Origin: Chitinophagaceae bacterium
Lineage (GTDB): Bacteria; Bacteroidota; Bacteroidia; Chitinophagales; Chitinophagaceae
Assembly: GCA_016720775.1 (NCBI GenBank)
Contig: JADKJX010000001.1
Coordinates: 1,093,501 to 1,157,500 of the forward strand
DNA: 64,000 bases
Direction: 5' to 3'
Position 1 is the stretch's first letter, and every line of letters begins with the position of its first letter. The notes under the pieces are model-generated. The model was not told the origin of the DNA. It searched no databases and was given only the letters and a program-made list of their open reading frames with translations. Below, piece by piece: positions 25,939-34,796 of this stretch. The position numbers and the translations under genes were made by a program.

Positions 25939-26850
25939 CTAGTCTATTGAAAAATAATTAGCCGACTGGTAAACCCCCGTCTTCTGCTTCATCAACTGCA
26001 TCAGTATATCATTGGCCAGGCTGCTTGCGCCAAACCGGAACCATTCGTTATTCATCCAGCCTTCGCCTAAAGTTTCATTCAGCATAACGAGATAATGCAA
26101 TGCCAGTTTTGATTTTGAAATACCACCGGCGGGTTTCATAGCGATCTTCTTCCCGGTTTTGTAATAAAAATCCCTGATGGCTTCCAGCATCACCAGGGTT
26201 ACCGGCATGGTTGCCGCAGGAGAAATTTTCCCGGTAGATGTTTTAATAAAATCGGCACCGGCATACATAGCGATATCACTTGCCTTGCGCACTTTATCAT
26301 AAGTCACCAGTTCACCCGTTTCTAAAATTACTTTCAGCCTTGCTTCGCCGCAGGCTTCTTTTACTGCAGCAATTTCATCAAACACAAAATTATATTCACC
26401 CTGTAAAAATTTTCCTCTTGATATCACCATATCAATTTCATCAGCGCCGTTCTGTACCGCATATTTTGTATCACGGATCTTTACGTCTCTTGGTGCCTGC
26501 CCGCTGGGGAATGCAGTTGCTACCGATGCTACTTTCACACCGGAGTCTCCCAATGCTTTCTTTGCCACTTTCACCATGGATGGATAAACACAAATAGCAG
26601 CCACGGTTGGCAGGCCGGGATAGGAATCGTGTAAGTGCAATGCTTTATAACAAAGCTGTTTCACTTTTCCATCGGTATCCTTTCCTTCCAGTGTGGTAAG
26701 GTCGATCATGTTGAGGGCAAGTTTCAATCCGTTCACCTTGGTCTCATTTTTTATGCTCCGTTTGGTGAACCGGGATGCCCGTTCTTCAATACCCACCTGG
26801 TCAACATGTACCGGCGAAGAAAAATCGGGGATCGTTTTCGTTGCGATCAT
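25939..26850 (-). CDS. deoC: deoxyribose-phosphate aldolase
   Basis: It splits 2-deoxyribose-5-phosphate into acetaldehyde and glyceraldehyde-3-phosphate. The 303-residue class I aldolase has the Schiff-base Lys in FIKTSTGK, the second Lys in MKPAGGI and the ADEIDMV motif. About 40 N-terminal residues precede the barrel, as in many non-E. coli DeoC. It sits between a nucleoside phosphorylase gene and two ALDH genes, a consistent set for deoxynucleoside salvage with acetaldehyde disposal. Confidence 0.95.
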   Translation of the reverse strand: MIATKTIPDFSSPVHVDQVGIEERASRFTKRSIKNETKVNGLKLALNMIDLTTLEGKDTDGKVKQLCYKALHLHDSYPGLPTVAAICVYPSMVKVAKKALGDSGVKVASVATAFPSGQAPRDVKIRDTKYAVQNGADEIDMVISRGKFLQGEYNFVFDEIAAVKEACGEARLKVILETGELVTYDKVRKASDIAMYAGADFIKTSTGKISPAATMPVTLVMLEAIRDFYYKTGKKIAMKPAGGISKSKLALHYLVMLNETLGEGWMNNEWFRFGASSLANDILMQLMKQKTGVYQSANYFSID

Positions 26851-26890
26851 CTTATTTGGTTGAAAATCGTTGAATGTTGTTTAAAATTAA

Positions 26891-27763
26891 TTAAGACGTT
26901 AAAGCCTCAAGCGCTTTTTTGATCATACTCTCAACAGCGGCATTATTGTCTTTGGAAAATTCTTTAACCACCCGGTTGGCAATGATGGCATTCACACTTA
27001 AGCATTCATGCCCCATCAGTTTGCCCAGTCCGTAAATGGCCGAGGTCTCCATTTCAAAGTTAGTGATTCGGTGATTATTAAAGCTGAAGTGAGTTAGTTT
27101 ATCAACCAGGCCCGGGCTGGCCAATCCCAAACGCAACACCCTTCCCTGTGGACCAAAAAATCCCGGACATGTTACGGTGATGCCTTTATGAAAACCATCG
27201 CCGAATTTTTTCAATAACATGTCGCTGCCGCTGAAGGCATAGGGAATGGTAATGGCGGTGTCTAATTTTGTTTGTGAAATGAATGCATCAACCATTTCTT
27301 TATCGGCGGGAGTTTTTTCGTAACTGTAAAAATTGAGCAGGTTATCGAGGCCTAATCCATGTGATGATGCCACAAAACTATCTACGGGAATATCGGCCTG
27401 CAAAGAACCCGATGTGCCGAACCGAACAATGTTGAGTTTGGTGAGTTTATCTTTTATGACCCTCGTTCCAAAATCAATATTGGCAAGGGCATCCAGCTCG
27501 TTGAAGACAATATCAATATTATCCGGGCCAATGCCGGTTGATATAACCGACAAATGTTTGTTGCCGATATAGCCGGTATGGGTGATGAACTCCCGGTGCT
27601 GCAGTTTGTGTTCTATCCTATCAAAATAAGCGCTTACTTTTTTAACCCGGTCGGGGTCGCCAACCACAATAACAGTTGGGGCAAGTTCTTCGGGCCTTAC
27701 ATCCAAATGATAAATGGCGCCGCGGTCATTGATGATGAGTTCCGATTCGGGGATGCGTTGCAT
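26891..27763 (-). CDS. udp: nucleoside phosphorylase, probably uridine phosphorylase
   Basis: This 290-residue PNP/UDP-family enzyme cleaves a (deoxy)nucleoside with phosphate to base and (deoxy)ribose-1-phosphate. The family is seen in VVGDPDRVKKVS near residue 33, HTGYIGNKHLSVISTGIGPDN, VRFGTSGSLQ and NFEMETSAIYGLGKLMGH. The last holds the ribose-binding Glu/Met pair. Specificity between uridine and other nucleosides cannot be fixed by eye. It is the first gene of the minus-strand run with deoC and the ALDHs. Confidence 0.9.
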   Translation of the reverse strand: MQRIPESELIINDRGAIYHLDVRPEELAPTVIVVGDPDRVKKVSAYFDRIEHKLQHREFITHTGYIGNKHLSVISTGIGPDNIDIVFNELDALANIDFGTRVIKDKLTKLNIVRFGTSGSLQADIPVDSFVASSHGLGLDNLLNFYSYEKTPADKEMVDAFISQTKLDTAITIPYAFSGSDMLLKKFGDGFHKGITVTCPGFFGPQGRVLRLGLASPGLVDKLTHFSFNNHRITNFEMETSAIYGLGKLMGHECLSVNAIIANRVVKEFSKDNNAAVESMIKKALEALTS

Positions 27764-27833
27764 AGGTTAATCGTTAAAGGGTAAAGATACCAATTAATGG
27801 ATTTGATTCATGGCATTACTTATTATCATGCAT

Positions 27834-28849
27834 TTATCTTCCTGAATGATTTGAGATAAAATAATGCAACAGCTGGTAAACAGTAAATGTCAGCATGCAG
27901 GTAACCAACATCCTGATCAGTGTACTTAGCCACTTATACCCAAATACTTTTTTCATAGAAACTGCCAGGTAAGAAAAAAATGTTAACAGAAAAAGCCAGG
28001 CTAATATAAAAAGCAGTATTGTATCAAAAGATTGAAGCAGCAACAAACAAATTAACATGGCCGGGAAAATGATCAGGAAAAAGCAACCAAAGTGAATTGA
28101 ATACAGCATGGCATCATAGAAGAACAACCCTTTACGGTAAAATACAATAAAGCAGATCAATGCAATGATGGGAATCATGATAAGGAACAGCCATTTGAAA
28201 ATACCTGTTACCATTGTAACTGCTTCATGCATGGTCATATTCCTGCTTATCCGTATTTTTTTATTTGCAGCAAATAAACGGGTAATGACATTATTGGAAT
28301 AGCCATGATTTACAAGCCAGGTTCCAATACTGTCTTTGGTTGTTTTTTTCAGCGACCTGAGGTCTCCATTGGTAACATCGGGATTAGCCATCAGCCAGGA
28401 GAACGGAGGAACCAAAATATCATCCTTCACACTGTCTGCAGATTTATCAAACATCTCACCAATGGTTATATTGTCTTCCTGGTTTGCGACGGCTTGCCCA
28501 AAAGTCCCTTTTCTAGCAGATTAGCCTCGTATAAACCCAATGCCAGCAGGCAAAAAATGGAAAGAAATATAAACATCCGGAATGGTGGCGTGTATCGTCC
28601 TCTTATATTATGAATATAATCAAATGTAATTTTACCGGGCTTAAATAAAAGAACCTTCAGGGAGTAAAAAAACTTTGTGTCGAAATGCAGAAAACCTTCC
28701 AGCAACTCATAGCCATAATGAACCAGGGGAAAGCGGGGATTGTGATTTTCCTGCCCGCAGTTGGGGCAAAAATTAGTGTGCTCGCCACTGGCACTGAACT
28801 GAAAATTGCAGTTAGCACATTTATGCTGCTTTATCTTTTTTCTGGGCAT
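27834..28849 (-). pseudogene. DUF3667-type membrane protein, frame broken once
   Basis: The first 127 codons (from 28849) encode a zinc ribbon (CANC near residue 11, CPNC near 32), then GYELLEGFLHFDTKFFYSLK, RGRYTPPFR and a membrane helix, as in DUF3667 proteins. The frame then ends at TAA. A shift of one base near 28480-28492 joins it to 206 further codons with four more hydrophobic segments. Together they make a protein of about 335 residues with normal family layout. A single indel is the simplest explanation. Function is unknown. Confidence 0.75.
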
Positions 28850-29032
28850 AAACCATTATTCAATAAAAACTTTTACCTAATCCCTGCTGACAAGGACCTG
28901 AAGGATAATGCCGGGTCAAACATGTTTAAGTCAGGTAATAGGATTATTTCCGTGAATATTATTAATGGAATAAAGATAATACTTAATGAATTTGATTGAT
29001 GTTCTGAAGATATTCGATCCTTAAAATAATAA

Positions 29033-29063
29033 AAAAAGCCATCCCGGGGAAAGATGGCTTTTT
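29033..29063 (-). terminator. terminator after the 113-residue protein gene
   Basis: AAAAAGCCATC (29033-29043) pairs with GATGGCTTTTT (29053-29063) around a nine-base loop. On the minus strand it follows the gene stop by 17 bases and ends in a run of seven T. Confidence 0.85.
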
Positions 29064-29080
29064 AATAATTCAAACTTTGA

Positions 29081-29422
29081 TTATTTCTTATCTCCGCTGA
29101 ACATACCGCTTAATTTATCTTTCACACTGTCAAAAACTTCTTCAGCTTTATGGGCCGCATTTTTTGCAAATTCCTCCACTTTTTCTCCTGCCTGGCCCGG
29201 TATTACATCACTTATTTTATCCATCAGGCTTTCTGATTTGTTTTCTGCCGGTGCACCTGCAGCAGCCGTTGCTGTTTCGGGAGCAAGCATATTATCAATA
29301 GCTCCGCTGATCATTGGAACTTTTTCTTTGATAAAACTGGTAACTGTACCTATGACACCATTTGATTGTTCTGCACTCAGGCCATGCTGGTCCTGGAGTT
29401 TTTGTATCAATTCCTGTAACAT
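29081..29422 (-). CDS. small cytoplasmic protein with amphipathic helices, unknown
   Basis: About 113 residues from ATG 29422 (MLQELIQKLQDQHGLSAEQ). It is helix-rich: an N-terminal EQSNGVIGTVTSFIKEKVPM segment, an Ala/Pro linker near residues 47-60, then EKVEEFAKNAAHKAEEVFDSVKDKL, which looks like an amphipathic coiled coil. The acidic, Lys-rich and Ala-rich composition resembles stress-type or LEA-like proteins, but no family is recognised. The upstream open frame has no good start and looks non-coding. It has its own terminator. Confidence 0.65.
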   Translation of the reverse strand: MLQELIQKLQDQHGLSAEQSNGVIGTVTSFIKEKVPMISGAIDNMLAPETATAAAGAPAENKSESLMDKISDVIPGQAGEKVEEFAKNAAHKAEEVFDSVKDKLSGMFSGDKK

Positions 29423-29574
29423 AAAATTGAATTTAAATTGTGAAGTACAAATATGGGCTTTTTTACCGCGGCAAATAAGGCAATTTGATAAAATAAACGT
29501 TAACCTTTGTGTAACAGGTCTTTTAAATACGGTTAAGCCTGTTTTATTAAGCCAAGCGGGATTGAAATTTTCAG

Positions 29575-29605
29575 AAAGGCCCCGGTTATAAGCCAGGGCC
29601 TTTTT
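29575..29605 (-). terminator. terminator after the amidohydrolase pair
   Basis: AAAGGCCC (29575-29582) pairs with GGGCCTTT (29596-29603), with an extra GG/CC pair inside. It lies 38 bases past the smaller amidohydrolase gene stop on the minus strand. Confidence 0.6.
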
Positions 29606-29642
29606 CCTAATAAATACGGAGCATTCGTAACGCACATCATGA

Positions 29643-30950
29643 TCACTTTATCCCATATTTTTTTTCATACTTCTCCGCCAGTTGTTTCTGTTTGTTGTTC
29701 AGATCGATCGAACGCCCTTGTATAAAAGCCTGCGTAACGATATTCGACTTCATGTCTAAAATATCGCCTTCACTTACCACAATGTTGGCGTCCTTCCCTT
29801 TTTCGATGCTGCCTGTTTTATCGGCAATGCCTAAAATGTTTGCGGTATTTAAGGTGATGGCGCTGAGGGCTTGTTCTTTTGTGAGGCCATAGGCTGAAGC
29901 CGTGCCTGCATTGAATGGAAGGTTGCGGCTGCGGCTGTTCTCATCATCATCATTAAGGGCGAATAATACACCTGCTTTTTGCAGCAGGTAGGGTGTTTTA
30001 AATGGCTGGTCAATATCATCATCGATCATGGTTGGCAGGTTGTGCAGTTGCGACAATATCACGGCGATGTTATTTTGCTTTAAGATGTCGGCGATCTGCC
30101 AGCTGTCAACAGCACCTACTAACACAACATCAAATCCAAACTCTTTTGCAAAGTCAACAGCAAGCAACATTTCTTTTACAATATTGCAATGAATGAAGAG
30201 TTTTTGCTTTTTCTCGAACAAACCCCTTACGGCTTCAAATTTTAAATTGGTGCTTTCGTGTTTTGGTTCAGCCAGGTACGCCTTTGCTTCCCTGAAAAAT
30301 GCTTTCACGGCTTCAATTTGTTCCAGGCCTCTTTTTACCGGGTCAACATTTTGTTGTTGTCCGCCAAAATTTCCAAAACCGCCTCTTCCGCCACGGCGGG
30401 TGAGTAGTGAAGGCATACGGAAATGAATACCCAGGTCTGCTTTGTATGCAGCGTCTTCCCAATTCCATGCATCAAGTTGCACTACCGATGAAGAACCGGA
30501 AATGATACCACCGGCAGGAACAATATTTGCCAATAAGATACCATTGGGCCGTAAGGTGTTGATGACCTTTGAATCGGTATTGTACGCTACCAACGAACGG
30601 ATGCTTGGATTCATTTCCCCGATCTCGGTAGCATCGTCTGTTGCTCTTACAGTAGGCACTTCCACCAACCCGAGTTGAGAAGAAGGAAGTATCAGCCCGG
30701 GATAAATTTGTTTTCCCTTGCAGTCGATCAGCTTTGCACTGCCTGTAGCAATACCGGCACCAACCTCTGTTATTTTTCCGTTGGAAAAAATAACGGTTCC
30801 GTTTTCGATCACCTGGCCATTGCCAATGTGAATGGTGGCATTGGTCAATGCGATGGTCTCTTTTTGTGCCGGTGCAGGCGACATGGTTTCCTGTGCAGAA
30901 ACACTTGCCGTTGCAAACACACAACCTATATATATGAATATCTTTTTCAT
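29643..30950 (-). CDS. secreted amidohydrolase-like protein without the HxH metal motif
   Basis: About 435 residues from ATG 30950 (MKKIFIYIGCVF), with a signal peptide ending VSAQ. The amidohydrolase composite-domain ends are clear: ALTNATIHIGNGQVIENGTVIFSNGKI at the start and GSIEKGKDANIVVSEGDIL at the end. Where active enzymes have the HxH metal ligands after the first beta strand, this protein reads YPGLILPSSQLG, so it is probably not a standard metal-dependent hydrolase. It starts 19 bases after the larger amidohydrolase gene and is likely co-transcribed and perhaps complexed with it. Confidence 0.8.
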   Translation of the reverse strand: MKKIFIYIGCVFATASVSAQETMSPAPAQKETIALTNATIHIGNGQVIENGTVIFSNGKITEVGAGIATGSAKLIDCKGKQIYPGLILPSSQLGLVEVPTVRATDDATEIGEMNPSIRSLVAYNTDSKVINTLRPNGILLANIVPAGGIISGSSSVVQLDAWNWEDAAYKADLGIHFRMPSLLTRRGGRGGFGNFGGQQQNVDPVKRGLEQIEAVKAFFREAKAYLAEPKHESTNLKFEAVRGLFEKKQKLFIHCNIVKEMLLAVDFAKEFGFDVVLVGAVDSWQIADILKQNNIAVILSQLHNLPTMIDDDIDQPFKTPYLLQKAGVLFALNDDDENSRSRNLPFNAGTASAYGLTKEQALSAITLNTANILGIADKTGSIEKGKDANIVVSEGDILDMKSNIVTQAFIQGRSIDLNNKQKQLAEKYEKKYGIK

Positions 30951-30969
30951 TTCAATGATTTTTTTCTGA

Positions 30970-33900
30970 TTAATTATTTTCATCAAGGTCGTCCGCATCA
31001 ATGGTGAGTAAACCCGTATTGTGATTATGATCACTGCAGGTATTCACGATCTCGTACCTGGGCCTTGCCCGCTGGAAATTTCCGCCTCCGCCAGCACCGC
31101 CGGCAGCCGTTCTTTTCAGGGTGGTTAATTTCTGTACGATCCTCGCTTTTTCTGCCTGGTTCTGTTTACGCATTTCTGCATCCTTGTCCCGGTCGAAATA
31201 AATGGTACCATCCACAATTGTTTTTTCTGCCTTCGCATAAATGGATAATGGATTATCGCTCCATACAACGAGGTCGGCATCTTTACCAACTTTTATACTT
31301 CCTACTTTACTGTCCACATGCAGCATTTTTGCGGGGTTGATGGTTACCATCTTCAAGGCATCTTCTTCACTCATGCCGCCATACTTTACACTCTTGGCTG
31401 CTTCCTGGTTCAGGCGCCGGGCCATTTCTGCATCATCTGAGTTGATAGCCACATTCAATCCAACTTTGTTCATGATGTACGCATTGTAAGGAATTGCATC
31501 CACCACTTCCATTTTGTATATCCACCAGTCGCTGAAGGTGGAAGCATTGGAACCATGTGCTTTCATCTTGTCAGCCACTTTGTATCCTTCTAAAATATGG
31601 GTGAAGGTATTTACGGTGAATCCGAATTTCTCGGCCACTTTCATGGTTTCATTTATTTCACTCTGCACATAAGAGTGGCAGGTAATGAACCGTTTCTTAT
31701 TCATGATCTCAACCAGTGCATCCAGTTCAAGATCTCTGCGAACCACAATAGGTGTTGCGCCTTTTTTCTTATTATTCTCTTCGGCTGCTTTCATGGCTTT
31801 CTGGTAATCAGAAGCCCGCTGAAATGCATCCATCTGCACTTCTTCAACACCCATCCTGGTATCGGGGAAACGGGGATTACCCTGTGTGCTTGAACTTCTT
31901 TTTACATTTTCGCCCAGTGCAAATTTTATGAACGGATCAGCGCCGGCAAATTTCAATTCCTGGTCATCCATACCCCAGCGGAGTTTTATTAACTGTGTCT
32001 GTCCGCCGATGGTATTTGCAGAGCCATGTAAAATGTGTGAAGTGGTAACACCGCCGCTCAATTGCCTGTATATATTTATATCATCGGGATTGAGGTTATC
32101 GCCGATCCGTACTTCGGAAGTAACACTTTGTCCGCCTTCGTTGGTAGATGATGATGCGATGTGTGAGTGCTCATCAATGATACCCGGCGTGACATTCTTG
32201 CCGGTAGCATCGATCACTTTCGCCGTAGGGTCTGAAAGATTTTTTCCGATGGCGGCGATCTTTCCGTTCTTCACCAGCACATCGGTGTTTTCCAGTTTGC
32301 CTGTTGCCTCACTTGTCCAAACCGTTCCGTTCTTAATTAGGATATTTTCCTGTTTGGGTAATTCTTCCCAGCCATAACTAAGGAAAGGATAGGTTACTTT
32401 TCCAAGCACCAGCGGTTGTTTAGGCCTTGTGCTGTCTGCTTTAGGTTCAGCTTTTTTATCGAAGGTTGCCATCCAGGTAAATTTGTTTCCCTGTGCATCG
32501 GATCCGAAACCATTCCATGTATTACCGGCAACGGCGCCACTTAAAATAGTTTCTCTTGCACCGGGGCCACGGCCTTCGGTATAACTCAGTTTCACTAATT
32601 TTCCATCGTAAGTATATTTACCGGTAAGGGTGTCTTTACCGATGAAACTGGCTACACCGGCATCTTTCAGGTCTACTGTAAATGCTTTTACCCCGGTATT
32701 GGTATTGGCAACGAGGTTATAGGATCCTTTCACATCATACCAGTTCTCGTCCTTAACAGCATTCTTAATTCCTTGTGTCCAGTTTTGTAATAAGGTTGTT
32801 TTTTCTGCAAACACGGGGCCGGATGTGATGATGAAGTTGGCGATCTTACCGGCATCCAGGCTTCCTATTTTATCATACACACCCAATAATGTGGCAGGTG
32901 CTTTTGTTAATGCATCCAATGCTTTTTGTTCTGTTAATCCGTATTCAATTGCTTTGCGCAGGTTGGCCATAAAATCTGCGGGGTTAGTGAGGTCGGCCGA
33001 AGTAAGGCAGAAATTAATGCCTGCTTTTTCCAATGCTGCCGGGTTACCTGGTGCAAGTTCCCAATGCTTCAGGTCATCGAGCCCCACAAAGCGCAGATCA
33101 TTTGGATCATCCACATCCATGGCAGCCGGATAGTTCAGTGATAAAATGAATGAAGCTTTTGTTTCGGCCATTTCCCGTATGCGCTGGTATTCGTTGCCAC
33201 CGCCTTTGATGATATACTGAACACCGAACTCATCACCGATCTTATCGGCCCGCAGGTCATTCCATTTATCATTGGCATCAAATATCTGCGGCAGGTTCTG
33301 GTTATCATTCCAGCTTTTTAAAGAAAGGTTTACGCCTTCGGCAGCGGGATTTGATTTATACCATTGTGCATCCAGGTAGGTCTGTCGAAGCAAAGCGATC
33401 ATACCCATCATAGAACTGGGATAGCTTTGTCCCGATGTTCCCCTGCTGAAAGAATAATGAGCAGAAGCTTTGTCTTTTATCAAAACAAAATTATCGGGCT
33501 CATTAGCCAGTGTAACAAATGCGCCGGTTCCTCTTGCAATACCATCTTTCTGATGCGTAAGTACCGAGCCAAAACCAATGTCTCTTAATGTTTTTGCTTT
33601 TGCATCATCGGCACTGAATATTTTGCAGGCTTCTGTTTCCGCTTTAATGGACTGGTTCCAGCCATAAGCGCCCTTGGTATTTGAAGTTATTTGTTGTGTA
33701 CGGAAAAAACCACCGCCACCAACGCCAGCGGCTTGCGCAGGAGCAGCCGAGGCAATCCCGTAGTCGCTGTAAATATCAATGAATGCCGGGTAAATATATT
33801 TTCCGTTGCAATCAATTACCACGGCTTCTTTGGGAATGGAAATATTATTTCCGATGGCTTCTACCTTTCCCTGGCGGATGACCATCGTTGCATTTTTCAA

Positions 33901-34062
33901 TGTATCCTTTGCGGTTTTAAAAATGATGGCGTTTGTAAAGGCATAGCAGCCGTCTTTGGGATTGGCAACGTCATTTACCGGGAAGGTTGCCTGGGCTTCC
34001 AGGACTTGAAAACTGCCTGCCGAGAAAGCAAACAGCAACAACAGGTTTTTTAGTTTTTGCAT
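30970..34062 (-). CDS. large secreted two-domain amidohydrolase
   Basis: This 1030-residue protein has a signal peptide ending LEAQ and contains two amidohydrolase domains. The N-terminal one (about 30-430) lacks the HxH motif (YPAFIDIYSDYG). After a linker with a beta-rich segment, the C-terminal one (about 575-980) has VTPGIIDEHSHIAS, ITCHSYVQ, THILEG and INSDDAEMARR, the His/His/His/Asp metal set. Only the second should be catalytic. The tail contains SDHNHN and an acidic end. The substrate is unknown; related proteins are annotated as imidazolonepropionase-like or prolidase-like amidohydrolases. Confidence 0.85.
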   Translation of the reverse strand: MQKLKNLLLLFAFSAGSFQVLEAQATFPVNDVANPKDGCYAFTNAIIFKTAKDTLKNATMVIRQGKVEAIGNNISIPKEAVVIDCNGKYIYPAFIDIYSDYGIASAAPAQAAGVGGGGFFRTQQITSNTKGAYGWNQSIKAETEACKIFSADDAKAKTLRDIGFGSVLTHQKDGIARGTGAFVTLANEPDNFVLIKDKASAHYSFSRGTSGQSYPSSMMGMIALLRQTYLDAQWYKSNPAAEGVNLSLKSWNDNQNLPQIFDANDKWNDLRADKIGDEFGVQYIIKGGGNEYQRIREMAETKASFILSLNYPAAMDVDDPNDLRFVGLDDLKHWELAPGNPAALEKAGINFCLTSADLTNPADFMANLRKAIEYGLTEQKALDALTKAPATLLGVYDKIGSLDAGKIANFIITSGPVFAEKTTLLQNWTQGIKNAVKDENWYDVKGSYNLVANTNTGVKAFTVDLKDAGVASFIGKDTLTGKYTYDGKLVKLSYTEGRGPGARETILSGAVAGNTWNGFGSDAQGNKFTWMATFDKKAEPKADSTRPKQPLVLGKVTYPFLSYGWEELPKQENILIKNGTVWTSEATGKLENTDVLVKNGKIAAIGKNLSDPTAKVIDATGKNVTPGIIDEHSHIASSSTNEGGQSVTSEVRIGDNLNPDDINIYRQLSGGVTTSHILHGSANTIGGQTQLIKLRWGMDDQELKFAGADPFIKFALGENVKRSSSTQGNPRFPDTRMGVEEVQMDAFQRASDYQKAMKAAEENNKKKGATPIVVRRDLELDALVEIMNKKRFITCHSYVQSEINETMKVAEKFGFTVNTFTHILEGYKVADKMKAHGSNASTFSDWWIYKMEVVDAIPYNAYIMNKVGLNVAINSDDAEMARRLNQEAAKSVKYGGMSEEDALKMVTINPAKMLHVDSKVGSIKVGKDADLVVWSDNPLSIYAKAEKTIVDGTIYFDRDKDAEMRKQNQAEKARIVQKLTTLKRTAAGGAGGGGNFQRARPRYEIVNTCSDHNHNTGLLTIDADDLDENN

Positions 34063-34275
34063 GCAGTTAATTTTTGATTGGGCGATAAATATAACAAATG
34101 ATTAATTGTGAAAACACCCGCCTGTATAATTTAGCGGGGAAGTGCAGTAATTTTACGCCGGCAAAGCCATGCCGTGGATAAACAAAAGCTTTTTGAGTAT
34201 AAAATGATAGATTTGTTCCCCGGCAAATGAATGACAGCTGAGATTGGTGGAATGGTTTTTGCAAATTCAGTCAAC

Positions 34276-34716
34276 ATGAAAAAAGGCATAAGCATACTAA
34301 TTATAATTTTATTTTCAGTCGCGGCAATGGCCCAGCATGTGGCTGCCGACAGTGCTGCTCCCAAAGTGATCGTTAATAAAGATCCCCGTTTAGACATACT
34401 GGCAAAGGCTGAGGCCGAAATAAACAGTTATTCAAACCGGTTCGCCAAAGGCTACCGGCTGTTTGTGTTAAAGACCAATAACCGGGACTATGCCATGAAA
34501 GTGCGGGCCTATCTTTTGCAAACCTTTCCCGAGGAGAAAGTAGTGATGACCTACCAGTCGCCGTTCATAAAAATGAAGTTTGGCGATTTTACAGAGAAGA
34601 AGGATGCAGAGAAATACCGTGACCTCATTATCAGGTCGGGCGTGGTGACCGGTGGCGTTTACCTTCTCCCGGAAATGGTGGAGTTAAAGCCGGATAAGAT
34701 AAAAGACCAAAACTAA
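34276..34716 (+). CDS. small exported protein with a SPOR-like domain
   Basis: About 146 residues from ATG 34276 (MKKGISILIIILF), with a signal peptide ending AAMAQ. Residues 70-135 (KGYRLFVLKTNNRDYAMKVRAYLL, then MKFGDFTEKKDAEKYRDLI) look like a SPOR fold, which in other proteins binds denuded peptidoglycan. The frame opens further upstream, but the signal peptide defines this start. It is divergent from the amidohydrolase pair and ends in a strong terminator. Confidence 0.7.
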   Translation: MKKGISILIIILFSVAAMAQHVAADSAAPKVIVNKDPRLDILAKAEAEINSYSNRFAKGYRLFVLKTNNRDYAMKVRAYLLQTFPEEKVVMTYQSPFIKMKFGDFTEKKDAEKYRDLIIRSGVVTGGVYLLPEMVELKPDKIKDQN

Positions 34717-34736
34717 AAATAAACCTCGTTTTGCAT

Positions 34737-34764
34737 AAAGGAGTTTCTGAAAGGAAACTCCTTT
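34737..34764 (+). terminator. terminator after the SPOR-like gene
   Basis: AAAGGAGTTTC (34737-34747) and GAAACTCCTTT (34754-34764) form an 11-bp perfect stem followed by TTATTTT. Confidence 0.85.
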
Positions 34765-34796
34765 TTATTTTGCCTGTTTACCGCTAATTTTAGTGC

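Noticed and set aside
29423..29635. N-terminal extension of the 113-residue protein
   Set aside because: The stretch includes a terminator hairpin and has no protein-like composition; ATG 29422 is a natural start.
30472..30924. Cys/His-rich minus-strand frame inside the amidohydrolase gene
   Set aside because: It is an out-of-frame shadow of the amidohydrolase coding sequence.
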